Assembly: GCF_032884065.1 (NCBI RefSeq)
Contig: NW_027062697.1
Coordinates: forward strand, 1-64,000
Length of the DNA: 64,000 nt
DNA from: Artemia franciscana
Taxonomy: Eukaryota > Arthropoda > Branchiopoda > Anostraca > Artemiidae
Direction: 5' to 3'
Shown here: positions 34,701-45,674 of the stretch, piece by piece
Layout of the letters: each line of letters starts with the position of its first letter
Position numbering within the stretch: the stretch's first letter is position 1
Position numbers and translations under genes: made by a program
The notes under the pieces: generated by a model
The model's input: only the letters and a program-made list of their open reading frames with translations
Told to the model about the DNA's origin: nothing
Databases searched by the model: none

Positions 34701-36430
34701 TAAATCTTCAAGTATAAAAGTTTCTAAATATCATTATATTTTATACAATTTATAAATAAAGATTGCAAATACAATTTTGCTGTTTTTCAAACCTTAAAAG
34801 TAAACATATTTACATATTTCCGTATTCTATATGTATTTTTAAAAGAATAAAATAATATTTATTATCCATTATCATATTTTCTTTCAATTTTCGTTTTAAA
34901 CAAGTGAACGACATAATAAAAAAAAAGATTTATTTATGCTAGAAGAATCAATATACCAAAATTCAATGAAAAGGATTCATTATAGATTTATAAAGGTTAA
35001 AGAGATATTACAAATTATATAAGAAGACTGAAAATAAAACAATCATTACTATATAATCTAAAATTATTAGAGATATAAATGCAAAATTGTATTTTCTTAT
35101 CAAAAACAAAATGAGTTTGTCAGATTTATGATAATTATGTTAAGAACATTCTAACGTAGTTTTAATATGTTTAGTAAGATGAAATAAAAATCGTGTAGGT
35201 ATTAATTTTAATAATACTTCGGGTATAATTCAGATTTATTCGATTGTATGATAGAGATTTCGGCTTTGAAAATAGTATAACATTATACAGATATAAGTTT
35301 AGTGCCATAATACAGCTCAAAATATCTAAGAAATAGACTTTATAAAACATTAAAAAATGAAAATGCATCTTTATCTTACAAAGAGAACATGGTAAAATTT
35401 TTATGTTGAATAGAAGAAAAATATCTCAAAAATAACATTGGACATCTGATTAAGATATTATTATTAACTCTCAACAAATAAGAAAAGTGTAATCTTTTAC
35501 AATTTAAATTTTATCAGGATTTTTCTCTTTTTTTTAGATAAAAACAAAAATGAGCTAATTTGTATTTAACTGAGGCTAGGCAACATTAAAAAGGTATAAT
35601 AAAATACATTAAAAATAATCTTAGATTAAATAAAGCCTTGTGATACGCGTGAAATATTTTTGAAGCAGAAAACTCAAAAGCAATCAAAAATTAATTGATG
35701 TCTTTAGGAATAGAAAGAGTTTAGTATAAAACAATGGTATAAAATTTAGATATAGTATATATTAATACATTATTATTTTAAAGAATAATCAGAACCATGT
35801 TTAACTGTTATTCTGCTAAGATTCTCTTACTAAAATATTATAAACGAAGTTCTCTATATTTAAGGATTGATAAAGAATTCTTTAATTTAATCACAAATAC
35901 TATATTAAGGAATAATAACTTACAATTAATAATAAAATAAATTATTGTCATTTAAATATAATTTAATATTTATTTTAAATGATTGGTTTGTTTTTAATTA
36001 AATATTTAAAAACATTTTCTTATAAAATAAAAAGAAGATTTTTTACAATAATTGGTTAAAAAAGAAAATTATATTATTATATAATTTAAATTATTGTTTA
36101 TTAACTGTAAACGAACAACAAATAATTTTAAATTAATTTATGAATATTGATTTAACAACATTCGTTATAAAAAAAAAACAAAAGCACTGTAATTTATAAG
36201 CATAAAACATATTACAATGATGTTTGTTTTATAAATAACTAACTAACGTCTTTAATTATTGATAATATTTCAATGAAAAAAGATGGTTAGAACAGATCAA
36301 ATGAAATGATTTTGAAAAAAGATGCGAAAATAGCATTGTGTTTTTAAACTTTAATTTTAAAAATAATCAATGACTACTTGGTTAATAATTTGTTAACTAC
36401 TTGGTTAAACTTTATACATCTAACTACTGA

Positions 36431-38377
36431 CATCACATCTAAACATCACATATCTGATTCGACCAAACAGCTATTAACCAAGATAAGACAATTCAAATAG
36501 TACCAATTGTATGGAAGCAAGAACCAGCAAGACCTGAAAAGGAACTATTCAGCTGAGAAGGTACACCCACCCAAAACTCTCGTAGACACCAACAAAGAAT
36601 ACGACTGTCAACTATAAGAGTTGAAACCCAAACTATAGAAGTTGAAAAAAAACTATATAGAAACCCAACATAAGCCTAATTTAATAACTAGTGTATCGTT
36701 TACTAAGTAAGGTTTTAAGAACTATCTAAATCAAACGACTCATACGAAAATTTAACAAACATTAAAAAAAATTAAAAACTTCAACAACTCGTAGTATTTT
36801 TAACAGTAAAAATACTCTGAGGTGAAAAACTGAAAACTGACATTAATTAGCAAGAGAGATAATATACCAATTCAATTCATGAAATGGGCAGAGACATGAA
36901 AATTAATGCATAGGTGTGAAAGAAAACATTGTAAACTTAGTGATGAACGATAAAATAATGTGCAAACAGTGGATTGTAAAATTGACTTAATAAAAAATTA
37001 TGAAATTTTACCATTGGTGATTTGATTATGATGCAATTTTAATGTAAGTTTACCCTTAAATGTTTTAGAATAACTGGGTTCAATTGAAAGCTAAATAAAA
37101 TAAATAAACACTTTAATTATAATAAGGTCAATTTGAATACAATAAAAAAAAACAATTGAAATCAGGAATTCACGTGTAAATCCATTTATTGTTCAAGGGC
37201 TTTTTTTTAATTTAAGGTGTAGGAGTATAATTAATAAAAAGCTAAATAATCATTTTGTGGTGAAGGAATTATATAAAGAATCTTTCATAAAAAATAAATA
37301 ATAAAAAAAAAAAGGATAAAGATCCTCCAGAGCCATTGCTGGCACATAGGGCGTCGAATCAACGTTTCAGTTGCTGAAATAATTTTAAGGAAACACAAAA
37401 TTTAAAAGAATATTAGTCAGAATGATGAGGATATCATTCTACAGCGGGAAAGAGGAAATGTGACATACAGGTCTGCAATCTCCCTATAAAATTCAGGACC
37501 GAATCCCTCATTCATTTCCCCTAAAAAAATTTCAAAATAAGATTATTTTAAACATTTGAAGGTTTTAAAGTTAAATTTATTATTGTGTAAGATTCGTGCT
37601 TTTGGGCAGGTCTCGATTTGTCTGTTTTCTTGTTACAGCAAACAAAAGTGTTTGTTTTGAACTAGCCAATAAAAATCGAATTTCTAAAAGTAGAAATCAA
37701 CTAGTTTATTTGAACCCAACGAACTAAATGAGAAAATCATTGTTATTTCTAAAAAGTGACAATTGATTAGGATTGAGAAATACTAGTTATTGTGAAAGGG
37801 CAATACATCTTTTAGTGGAGGTCAAACCATATAGTGTTGCTAAGTAATACCAGTTTGATTGCGAAACTACAATATCCCTCTAAGAGGAGGTCGAACTCAG
37901 CAAATAAGAGAGGATTTAGAAATCCTGTCCTCATAAAATAAGATTTAGCGGCAAGATGGGAAAATAGTTCTATTTTGGCGTCGATGCAATACATTCCACA
38001 CAATCTTATGTGTGGCCACAGTTCCTGTGGTCATTACGATCTCAATTGAATCTACACAATTTAGGATATCTGGACATTGCTGAGATGATTCTGTCTCCCA
38101 GATCACTGACGATTTCAATAAAGTCGTCATTCCATTCTAGTTCCTCAACTATTTAGCTCCCATGAAATTATCTTGATTTGAATATCCCTTATATTATACC
38201 GAAGGTAAGCTCCCAAGACTCAGGAAAAACCCCTGGCAATATTCATAAAAAACCTGATAACATAGCACATAAATAAACCCCCTCCGTAACAGTTGGCACC
38301 GCCTGTAAGACTTGACAAAATGGCGCTTGTATTTTAAATTTTTGTTTTCATTTAATGTATCAAAAGTAATATTATAA
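36431..38377. other. Intergenic, nothing recognised
   Basis: GC content rises again. 36600-36665 has a short direct repeat (AACTATAAGAGTTGAAACCCA / AACTATAGAAGTTGAAA). Minus frames at 37812-38130 (61-63 codons) are overlapping and unassigned. Confidence 0.45.
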
Positions 38378-39040
38378 ATGGTTGGGTTTTACCGTTTAGG
38401 GAGAACTGGGACAGGGACACTTGGAATTATTACTATGGCTCTTACTGTTATACTTGTCTCTGTGGCCTTTTCCACAAACTATTGGCTTGAAAATTGGGGA
38501 GATAAATATTATGGTGACAAGTTTGAGAAATTGGGTCTTTAGTTCCATTCCATTACTTCCGTTTATTACCAGACCCTAAAGATCCTTCATACTCAAGATT
38601 TTTTACAGGTTTTCCTTGGGTATTTAGCGCGTATACTACTGAATATGGTGAAATAAGGGATTACTTATTGCCGCATTTTTCATAGCCATCAAGACATTTT
38701 TTTTACATTTTGTTTCATATGTAAGCTGATAGCCCTGGGAGGCACTGCGACCTTTGTCTTTTGCTTTATGTATGACTACCAAGTTTTTTTCCTCCAAGCA
38801 TTTAGATGGATTACTCTAACCGGAGGTTCTTTTGGCTTTATTGCTGTCGTCGTCTATGGAACGTTAGGTGATACTTGGAACTGAATGCTTAACTACGAGC
38901 ACAAATTCTTGTCCAGGTCCTTTGCTTTGGTCGTCGTTGAAACAAATTGCATGATTATGACCTCTATTTTGTTCTTCGTTGAAGCCAAAATCCAGAAAAG
39001 AAAAATAGAAACGACTAAATCGAATGCATATTTATACTGA
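38378..39040 (+). pseudogene. Claudin-like (Pasiflora-type) tetraspan pseudogene, copy A
   Basis: Starts MVGFYRLGRTGTGTLGIITM and has the first membrane span and FSTNYWLENWGDKYYGDKFE. The tryptophan of the claudin GLW signature is a stop (TAG 38540-38542, TGG expected). In another frame follow LPDPKDPSYSRFFTG and WVFSAYTTEYGEIRDYL, then GGTATFVFCFMYDYQVFFLQ (span), FGFIAVVVYGTLGDTWN with a stop, NYEHKFLS, and the last span to ILFFVEAKIQKRK..., stop 39038-39040. The domain order, the GLWxHCFRSLPDP pattern and the NxEHNFLSWSF pattern match arthropod Pasiflora/claudin-like septate-junction proteins. Multiple stops and shifts, no introns. Confidence 0.7.
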
Positions 39041-39300
39041 TAGCCTTTGGAGGCACTGCGACCTGTGTCTTATGCTTTACGTATGACTACCAGGTTTTTA
39101 TCTTCCAAGCAATTGATGGGAACTCTAAACGTAGGTTCATGTTGCTTTATTGCCATCGTAGTCTTCTGAGCATTAGGTGATTCCCGAGACTGGATGCGTA
39201 ACTACGAGCACAATTTCTTGTCTTTCTTGGATTCCATGTGGCCTTACATCTATTATCTCCTTGCAAGTTTTTTGATTGAATAAGAAGTACTAATAATGTG
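39037..39300 (+). pseudogene. Claudin-like pseudogene, copy B (3' half)
   Basis: Starts exactly at the end of copy A with a second CTGATAGCC..GGAGGCACTGCGACC block. It repeats the third span, DYQVFIFQAI, then in other frames DSRDWMRNYEHNFLSFL and a final span to FLIE before TAA. It is a partial tandem duplicate diverged from copy A. Confidence 0.6.
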
Positions 39301-40180
39301 TTGTAAGCTTTTATTATGATTATCATTGTATGCTGTGCGCCAATTTTACTGTTTAAAGTGTTTGATGTTGTGTTGGAGAGAAGGATCCAAGCAACTTGGA
39401 CTCCATTTCTGTGTTTAGCTTTCTATAATTTAAAATTCAGCTGTTTTTTATGTGTTGGTATTGCCTTTTGATTCCTTGTCAAGAATTCTTTTGATGGAGA
39501 CACTGGTTAGAAGGAGAACAATAATAACCTGCTCTCTCTTATAAAGCAAAAAGAAAATATCACTCTTGTGTTTTATTTTTTCTTTCCAATTTTACTAGCT
39601 ACTTGTAATTTGGCACCACAAGAGTATAAAACATAGCTTATTTCGTATATTTGTGTCTTTGCTCAGAAGTCACATTCGATTCACATTTAGTAACTATAAT
39701 AACAACCCAAACATAAGCTCCTGTAAAGTACTTAAATGGAAAAAAGAAGTATTCTGTTTGCTAGCAATGATTTCAGGGGTCTTCTAACCAGGATATTCCA
39801 AATTCTTAAGAGAAACTTTTATGAATACAAAACTGCAGAAACATTCCCCTGGATTACAACACTAGGCTGACTATTCTTTCTAAATGAAGAAAAGACAATG
39901 CTTATTGCCTATTCATTAATGGATATTTTAAAAATATGTGTGTTATCATTACTACTGACATCATCATGATAATACCTAGAGATAAAGGTCCCCCCCCCCA
40001 AAAAAAGGGGCTAAAAGACCCCTTTTCCCAGCGGGAGGAACCTGAGCTTACCTCTGATCCTGGTAATAACAATAGTATGATGAGGAAATTATTCATGAGT
40101 ATGGATTTGAAATATTTCATGAATTACTCCATTCATATTATGCGTAAGATATCTTAACTGTTATCTATGCAGTAATTATA
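39300..40180. other. Intergenic, nothing recognised
   Basis: AT-rich. A CCCCCCCCCC-A7-GGGG motif and inverted CCCCTTTT/AAAAGGGG lie at 39990-40030. Confidence 0.45.
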
Positions 40181-40184
40181 AAGT

Positions 40185-40430
40185 GCAAATTGAAAATTGC
40201 GGAAATAAATATTATGTTGACACGTTTGAGAAATTGGGTCTTTGGGTCCATTTCTTCCAATCATTACCACTGTGAAGATCCTTCATTATCAAGATCTTTC
40301 AAAGGTTGTTGATGGATATCTACCCCATCTAATACTGGGTATGCTGAAATAAGGGATTATTTAATGCCAGCGTTTTTCATTGCCGGACTGTTATTTTTGT
40401 TACTTCAAGTTATTTAATTGAATAAGAAGT
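40185..40430 (+). pseudogene. Claudin-like pseudogene, copy C (5' middle part)
   Basis: Reads YYVDTFEKLGLWVHFFQSLP with the GLW tryptophan intact. Shifted fragments of the following segment come next (TPSNTGYAEIRDYLMPAFFI-like), then an end resembling the tail of copy B (AATAAGAAGTA). No complete frame. Confidence 0.55.
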
Positions 40431-41751
40431 AGTAAGAAGACATGGAATAAAGACATGGTAAACTTGAGATTTCCAATTCATTTGTAATTTGAATATAACA
40501 TATGTTGGTATTGGGGTTAAAACTATAAGATGAAATTTTGAATTTTTCAGTAACACCAATAAGCAAATTACACCGTTTATAAATGTAAAAAAAGATAAAA
40601 CAATCACTATTTTTAGGGAATGATGTACGATATAAAGAATATTAAGACTCGAATAAACAAGAAATTTTTTGTTAAGCCCCTGGGGAAAATATCTATTCCC
40701 AAAACATAAGAAACTCTATTCTATAAAGTTGGATTAATATTTACAAAAGTGCTAACCTGCTTTCAAGAAGTAATAAAGTATTTTATAAAAGATTATAACA
40801 AAGTTGTGACTTTTAAGAGCCTGTAAATATTTCTTTATACAGAAGAATATATATTTGTACTGAAAGTGTAGATTACCACGGAAGATAACTTCCGGGTGCT
40901 TAGAGAGACTACATGATGAAGAGAGACAATCCGTCAGTATTTCATTATTGGAGTATCATAGTATCTATTTTACGAGTAAGTTGTGTTGATTTATGTTTTG
41001 CAATCTAATTGACAATTAAAATTTGGCACATTGTTTTCTACAATTGATGTTGAAATTTAAATCTTATTTATGCGGCCTCGAGGACCTCTAATAAGATTAA
41101 TGGGTTTTACCGGCCTTGTTTATGAATCAGTGGGCTCAGGCATATACGTTTCTGAGAATGTGTTTCTACAAGGATTAGTTCTTGGTTGAAATAACACTGA
41201 CTCAGCTGCAAGAGAATTTTAGAAATATATTGAAGAAGAAACAGGTCGATATAAAACGAATTAACTTGTACTTGGATTGCTGCACCATTCCAACAGTTCG
41301 ACCTTTATACTAGCACACATGGTTCTGATCTATGATGAAACATATCTCACATATATGTACATTCCAGTATATCACATATGCTGAAAGACCCTAACATTTG
41401 ATATTATGAGCTAGACGAAATTCCAGTCAAGATTATCTAGTATTTACAGAATCTTATTATCTTCCAAACTTTGACTTCACTGCCGCTAATGCTAAAATTG
41501 CAATTATGTCATTATTTGTGATATAATTTAACCCTGTGTGCTATTCGAAAAGATTATCTTTTTGGTAACAGAGCAGTAGCATCTTGCAACGCAGGTTGGA
41601 TTAACACATATCATCTGGTTACTCTTGATACGGCTCAGCTATGAGCCACCTTCGTTTTTTATTGGACATCCCTGCTACTCTTTTGCCGCTAAGATACAGT
41701 TAGCAAAGAATTTTACCTTTAAATTTCTAAGGATAGTGAAAATGAAAGAGA
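40431..41751. other. Intergenic with short coding-like scraps
   Basis: 41110-41190 reads MGFTGLVYESVGSGIYVSEN and VFLQGLVLG before stops. 41570-41640 reads AVASCNAGWINTYHLVTLD. Both may be decayed exons of something I cannot name. Nothing else seen. Confidence 0.3.
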
Positions 41752-42005
41752 AAAAAAAATAATGCATTGAATTCATAGAGTCCTAACCGGCAGTGTTGAT
41801 CTTCTTTTCATGCCCCTTTAGCTAGGAACTGTAATAGGGGGTTTGGAGACCTGCCATGAGACACTTTTACAAACATACAGATTCATACAGATTCATCCTA
41901 ATGACCCAGCACAAACAAAATAATGACCAAAACCAGGACTTAAACCTTTGTCCCCAAATACATAGTGTCTCAAGTCTAGCAGGCTAGCCAGTCGGCTAGG
42001 ACGAG
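41752..42005 (-). mobile_element. tRNA-derived SINE, second copy
   Basis: On the minus strand: A-box-like TAGCCGACTGG (plus 41988-41998), B-box-like GGTTTAAGTCCTG (plus 41934-41946), then a body ending GTTCCTAGCTAAAGGGGC... and ATCAACACTGCCGG. The 3' body matches the SINE at 9080-9410 and the head is more tRNA-like than in that copy. Confidence 0.65.
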
Positions 42006-42920
42006 CAAGTTGTTATTATTGATTAAGGCTGGACGGACTCGCAAAGAATCTTCTTATACCTCCCATGTTAAACATTTGGAGTTTGCCTGACGTTCCTGAA
42101 TTAGTGATTTTGGTGGTTTTTATGTCAATAGAAGTAAAAAAATCTGGTGAATATTTTGGCATAATCAAATCTTAAAGCCGACAATTATTTTTTTTATAAT
42201 TCCAAAATAATTATAAAACCTGTTTCGGGTTTGCATTCTAGATTGCTATGCTTGACATTGTTGTTGTGGGTATCAAAAAATAGAGCAAAAAATTTTCTAT
42301 TCATCAATAAGAAGCTTTTTTCTATAATATATACCTCCTGGCTGCAGTCCCTTCAAATACTTTACATATTTGTGTTCCGAAGTCAAAATTTCTCTTCAAA
42401 AGGTTAGATTGAGCTGTAATCGGAGCATCTAAGAATGCAAAAATTACACCAAGGGGCTAACCACTCGGATTGTTCAGGAGCGATTCAGTCAAGCATTATT
42501 TAGTTCTAACCTGTTTAAACGGAGTCTAGAGAAGAAGTAAGGTGCAGACACCAAACTACCGGTTAATGAATATATAAGAAAATTGTATTGTATAAATAAT
42601 TAAGGATAAGCTACGTCTAATCCTAGAGATAAATTGAACACAGCTCAAGGGCCGAATAAGAAGCAATGGTTTTATTTTAAAAAGATTGATCTATCGTTTT
42701 GGTTTAATTAAAATAAATTCAGGACAAATTTATGTATTGTAGTATAAGTACAATTTTGCATAATCTTCGTACTGAAATAAGAATTAAAAATATATAAAAC
42801 AAGCTAATTAATAACTAATGAATGAAACAAAATAACTAATGAACGAAACAAAATGTCCCCAGAATATTTAAATTTATTATAGCAAAACCCGAGTCTTGCT
42901 GTAGAACTACCAAAGCAAAC
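42006..42920. other. Intergenic, nothing recognised
   Basis: AT-rich, no frames or shared repeats noticed. Confidence 0.45.
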
Positions 42921-42923
42921 TAC

Positions 42924-43105
42924 AAAAGCAGTCAATGACCAGTCTCAAGTCCAAGGCCTTTCCAAGAAAGAATCCCACCCCTTGGTAAATAAACCCCAAT
43001 AAAAATTACCCATACTAAAGCAGTCAAATGACCAGTCTCAAGTCCAAGGCCTTTCCAAGAAACAATTCAACCCTTTAGTAAGTGAACCCCGATAAAAATG
43101 GTCAA
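42924..43105 (+). repeat. 93-bp tandem duplication
   Basis: Two units starting AAAGCAGTCAA(A)TGACCAGTC at 42924 and 43017, each ending CCCCAATAAAAA/CCCCGATAAAAA. Few differences, so fairly recent. Confidence 0.8.
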
Positions 43106-43153
43106 AACCCTCATAAGGTTCTTATATAGTTCTTGTTATTGACCACAGTAACA

Positions 43154-43671
43154 TGGGAAAAAAAAAGAAATATACGAGGGCTCCATTTGCCAAATGTGCA
43201 GGCCCATCGTGAAAAGTTGAAATTAAATTATCGGGCTAGAGGCAGACTGCGTTTACCAAAATATATGTTAGAAGACTTAACGGATGCTTCGGTTCACGAC
43301 GAATCAAGTTCCGAAGGAATTGGAACAAATTCCCCTTTTGTGTTGAAAGTTATCACTCCTGGAAGAAATTTGGGGTCAGACCTTCTAAAAGGCTCACGCT
43401 GGATTGTGGATCTGCCTTACCTTTTTTGAGAATTATGAAAAGCTCGTGATTCGCCGCATGTAAGTTTTTTCTTTGTCTTTCATTTTACGTCATTGATTTA
43501 CTGCTATCAAAATTATTAGGATGGGGAATTATTCTGGGTTGCAATTAATACAACTTGTACCTTATTAATTCTTGATAATTGCCTTTTCTGCTATAGAGAA
43601 AGAATGTTCGATAACTTTTAAAGATATTTTCATCCCAAAGCAACAGAACGCTCCGACGGTATCTACTAAGG
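43154..43671 (+). pseudogene. Possible two-exon gene fragment, unidentified
   Basis: An ATG at 43154 is followed by a run of nine A. In the shifted frame a long reading follows: KRNIRGLHLPNVQAHREKLK, then RGRLRLPKYMLEDLTDASVH and VITPGRNLGSDLLKGSRWIV. A T-run shift near 43423 leads into FENYEKLVIRR, and then a strong GTAAGT donor at about 43461. An acceptor-like CTGCTATAG precedes 43597, and the next stretch ends at an AAG/GTTAGT donor near 43671. I do not recognise the protein. The two shifts suggest decay or sequencing error in homopolymers. Confidence 0.35.
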
Positions 43672-43764
43672 TTAGTTTAATTTCACTATTGTTGGTTTTA
43701 CCAACAATTTAAAGCTTATATAGAATAGTCGGCAGTTGTTTCGCTATTTCTTTAGCAATCTCAT

Positions 43765-44060
43765 CTTCGTTTAGACAAGACAAGATTTATTTCTACAAAA
43801 CGGCTATCACAAGCCCAAAAGGGCCAAATTCACATTTTAGTCTCAATAAAAAAATTAAAAAAATGGTGAATGCTAATCAGTAATAAATATCAAACCAGTT
43901 CAAACTCATAAAATTGCAATCAGTAAAATAGTCAAACCATAAAAAGTCTTAAATTAAAACCGGGAAAACAAATTTAAACAAAATGACAATTTAGTTTACC
44001 TTGCAAGAATTGTAAAGTTTGCAGTTGTAAAATAAGCATTAAAACTATAAGTTAAAAGTG
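43765..44060 (-). mobile_element. Non-LTR retrotransposon 3' tail
   Basis: On the minus strand it ends GGCCCTTTTGGGCTTGTGAT ... AAATAAATCTTGTCTTGTCT. The GGCCC..GGGCTT hairpin and the AATAAATCTTGTC end match the layout of the 3' region at 16815-16900 (GGGCTTACA, GGCCATTTG, TTAATAAACCC). No coding. Confidence 0.5.
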
Positions 44061-44189
44061 GAGCGATAAGAGCGAAGGGTTAGTAATTTAAAATTTCAAA
44101 TATGTGAAGGATGAACGTTCTTCTATATCTTTCAGTGGAAACTCTTATTTGGGCAAGAAGGGGGATGTTTGTTGAATTAGAACGTGGGG

Positions 44190-45051
44190 CAGTGGCGAAT
44201 GCAGGGGGCACCCTCCCCCTGACATAGTAGTAGATTTGTGGTTGGGACCGCTTCCTCTGGTTCTTTTAGGGACAAATTTTTTTATATTTGGTTTTTAATA
44301 GTCGAGTTTTTAGTAAGTTTTTAGTTATTAAGGCTGTTTCTTTTTGCAAACAAGTTTGAAACAAGGTTTCAGTTACTTTTTGCAGTCTCTGTTAGATTTT
44401 TATTAATGACACATGTCCCCAAAAAGTATTTAATTAAATTCAAGTTTATCAAGGGGATCTGTTCGTATTACCACAAATGCCAACTGGGAGGCGAAAATTT
44501 TCATTCGTAAGAAGGGGAGATTTAAAATTCTGACTTAATCCGCTGCTAATAGCAACAATAAGAAAGCATTATATTTCTATTTCTTTGTTCTATTTTTCCT
44601 GCTACACCATCAAACGAACTATTACTTAATGTTTAATCAACAATTAGTTCCAAAGAATGTATGATACCAAAATATGGTACTAATTTTTTTTTTTTGACAA
44701 TACAAAGTTTAAGTAACTCGCTATAGTCGCCAGAAGTGCAAATGCTAAAAATTATGCAGACAAGATTTAATATATTATTTTTTTGTAGAGGGTGAACAAC
44801 CTTTTAAATGTGTTTTATGGCGAGGTGGTTCTTATAAACTTACTTTTTTTGTATCAATATTTCTAATTGACTTTAATTTCAATAGAACTCATCAGATTTT
44901 ATATTAAATTAAAGTCCATGTCCACTACCTACCCACGACTTAGAAATTGTTGCAGTTCCATTTAAATTGTTGGTATTTCTTTGTCCACAAGTTTATCGGA
45001 GTAACCTTTCATGTACACCCCCCCCAAAAAAAAATCCTAGATCCGCCCCTG
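44190..45051. mobile_element. Non-autonomous hAT-type DNA transposon
   Basis: Left end CAGTGGCGAATGCAGGGGGC; right end, reverse complemented, CAGGGGCGGATCTAGGATTT. Flanked by 8-bp near-identical target copies, ACGTGGGG (44182-44189) and ACGTGGCG (45052-45059). The 8-bp duplication and CAG-start terminal repeats are hAT features. No transposase remains in the 860-bp interior. Confidence 0.7.
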
Positions 45052-45102
45052 ACGTGGCGGGTGGGTAAATATTCACTAGGGAAAGGAGAAGTAGTACAAG
45101 GG

Positions 45103-45295
45103 TTATGCACGATATTGTTGGCAAAATAATAAGGAAATTTGTACTCTCATTTCCTCAAGGGTGACTAGATTTGCTCTCCGAAGAAGGGAAATGTAAGGCC
45201 CTTTACCCTGTTTGAAAATAATTCTTAGACACGTTTTTTGAACTGCCTCTATTCTGTCCCACAATTCATTGGACATGCCAGAATGGCAAACAGAG
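45103..45295 (-). pseudogene. Scrap of LINE reverse transcriptase C-terminus
   Basis: Minus-strand reading CHSGMSNELWDRIEAVQKTC, then LRIIFKQGKGPYISLLRRAN and LVTLEEMRVQISLLF. The RIExVQKxxLRIIF and LxTLEEMR pattern is the conserved tail of CR1/Jockey-type polyproteins. About 60 codons only. Confidence 0.65.
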
Positions 45296-45354
45296 AAACA
45301 GAAAAAAAAGCACAAAAAAAATGTATTAATCCAAAAACATTCAGAAATAAAATG

Positions 45355-45635
45355 AAAAAAAAACAAGTTTTTGAACTGAAAGTAAGGAGCGACATTACAA
45401 CTTAAAACAAGCAGAAATTACTCTGTATATTAAAAGATTTTCTCCCTTCTCAACGCTCTGCTCCTTACGCTAAAGTTTTTTACTGTTTTAAAAAGTAAAC
45501 TTGAGAAAAAGAGTCAAACTTTAGCGTAAAGAGCAAGGTGTTGAGGGAGGAAAAGCCCCTTTGATATACGGAGTAATTACTGTTCGTTAATTTTGCTCCT
45601 TACTTTCAGTTAAAAACTTCTTTTTATCATTTTTT
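45355..45635. repeat. Family 2 inner hairpin, solo copy
   Basis: Arms AAAGTAAGGAGCGACATTAC... and its reverse complement around a TTTTACTGTTTTAAAAAGTA loop. It has no outer arm of its own and lies directly left of the autonomous-looking element. Confidence 0.75.
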
Positions 45636-45674
45636 TTCCAACATAAAGCGAACTTACCAGTAGAGGTAATTTCG

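Larger units (their letters stand above)
30130..36430. other. Very AT-rich gene-free island
   Basis: About 6.3 kb of roughly 80% A+T with a sharp left edge at the end of the satellite. Two frames (32647-32883 and 33099-33287) are longer than expected for such AT content but show no domain. A (TA)n run lies at 34482-34514. A ~155-bp inverted repeat pair lies at 30540-30710 and 34545-34700. GATTCGAAC, the complement of a tRNA B-box, occurs near 32341, 32595, 33927 and 34099, but no cloverleaf can be drawn. Confidence 0.6.

Noticed and set aside
43765-44060. Candidate promoter or terminator hairpin GGCCC/GGGCTT
   Set aside because: Better explained as the 3' region of a non-LTR retrotransposon like that at 16815-16900.
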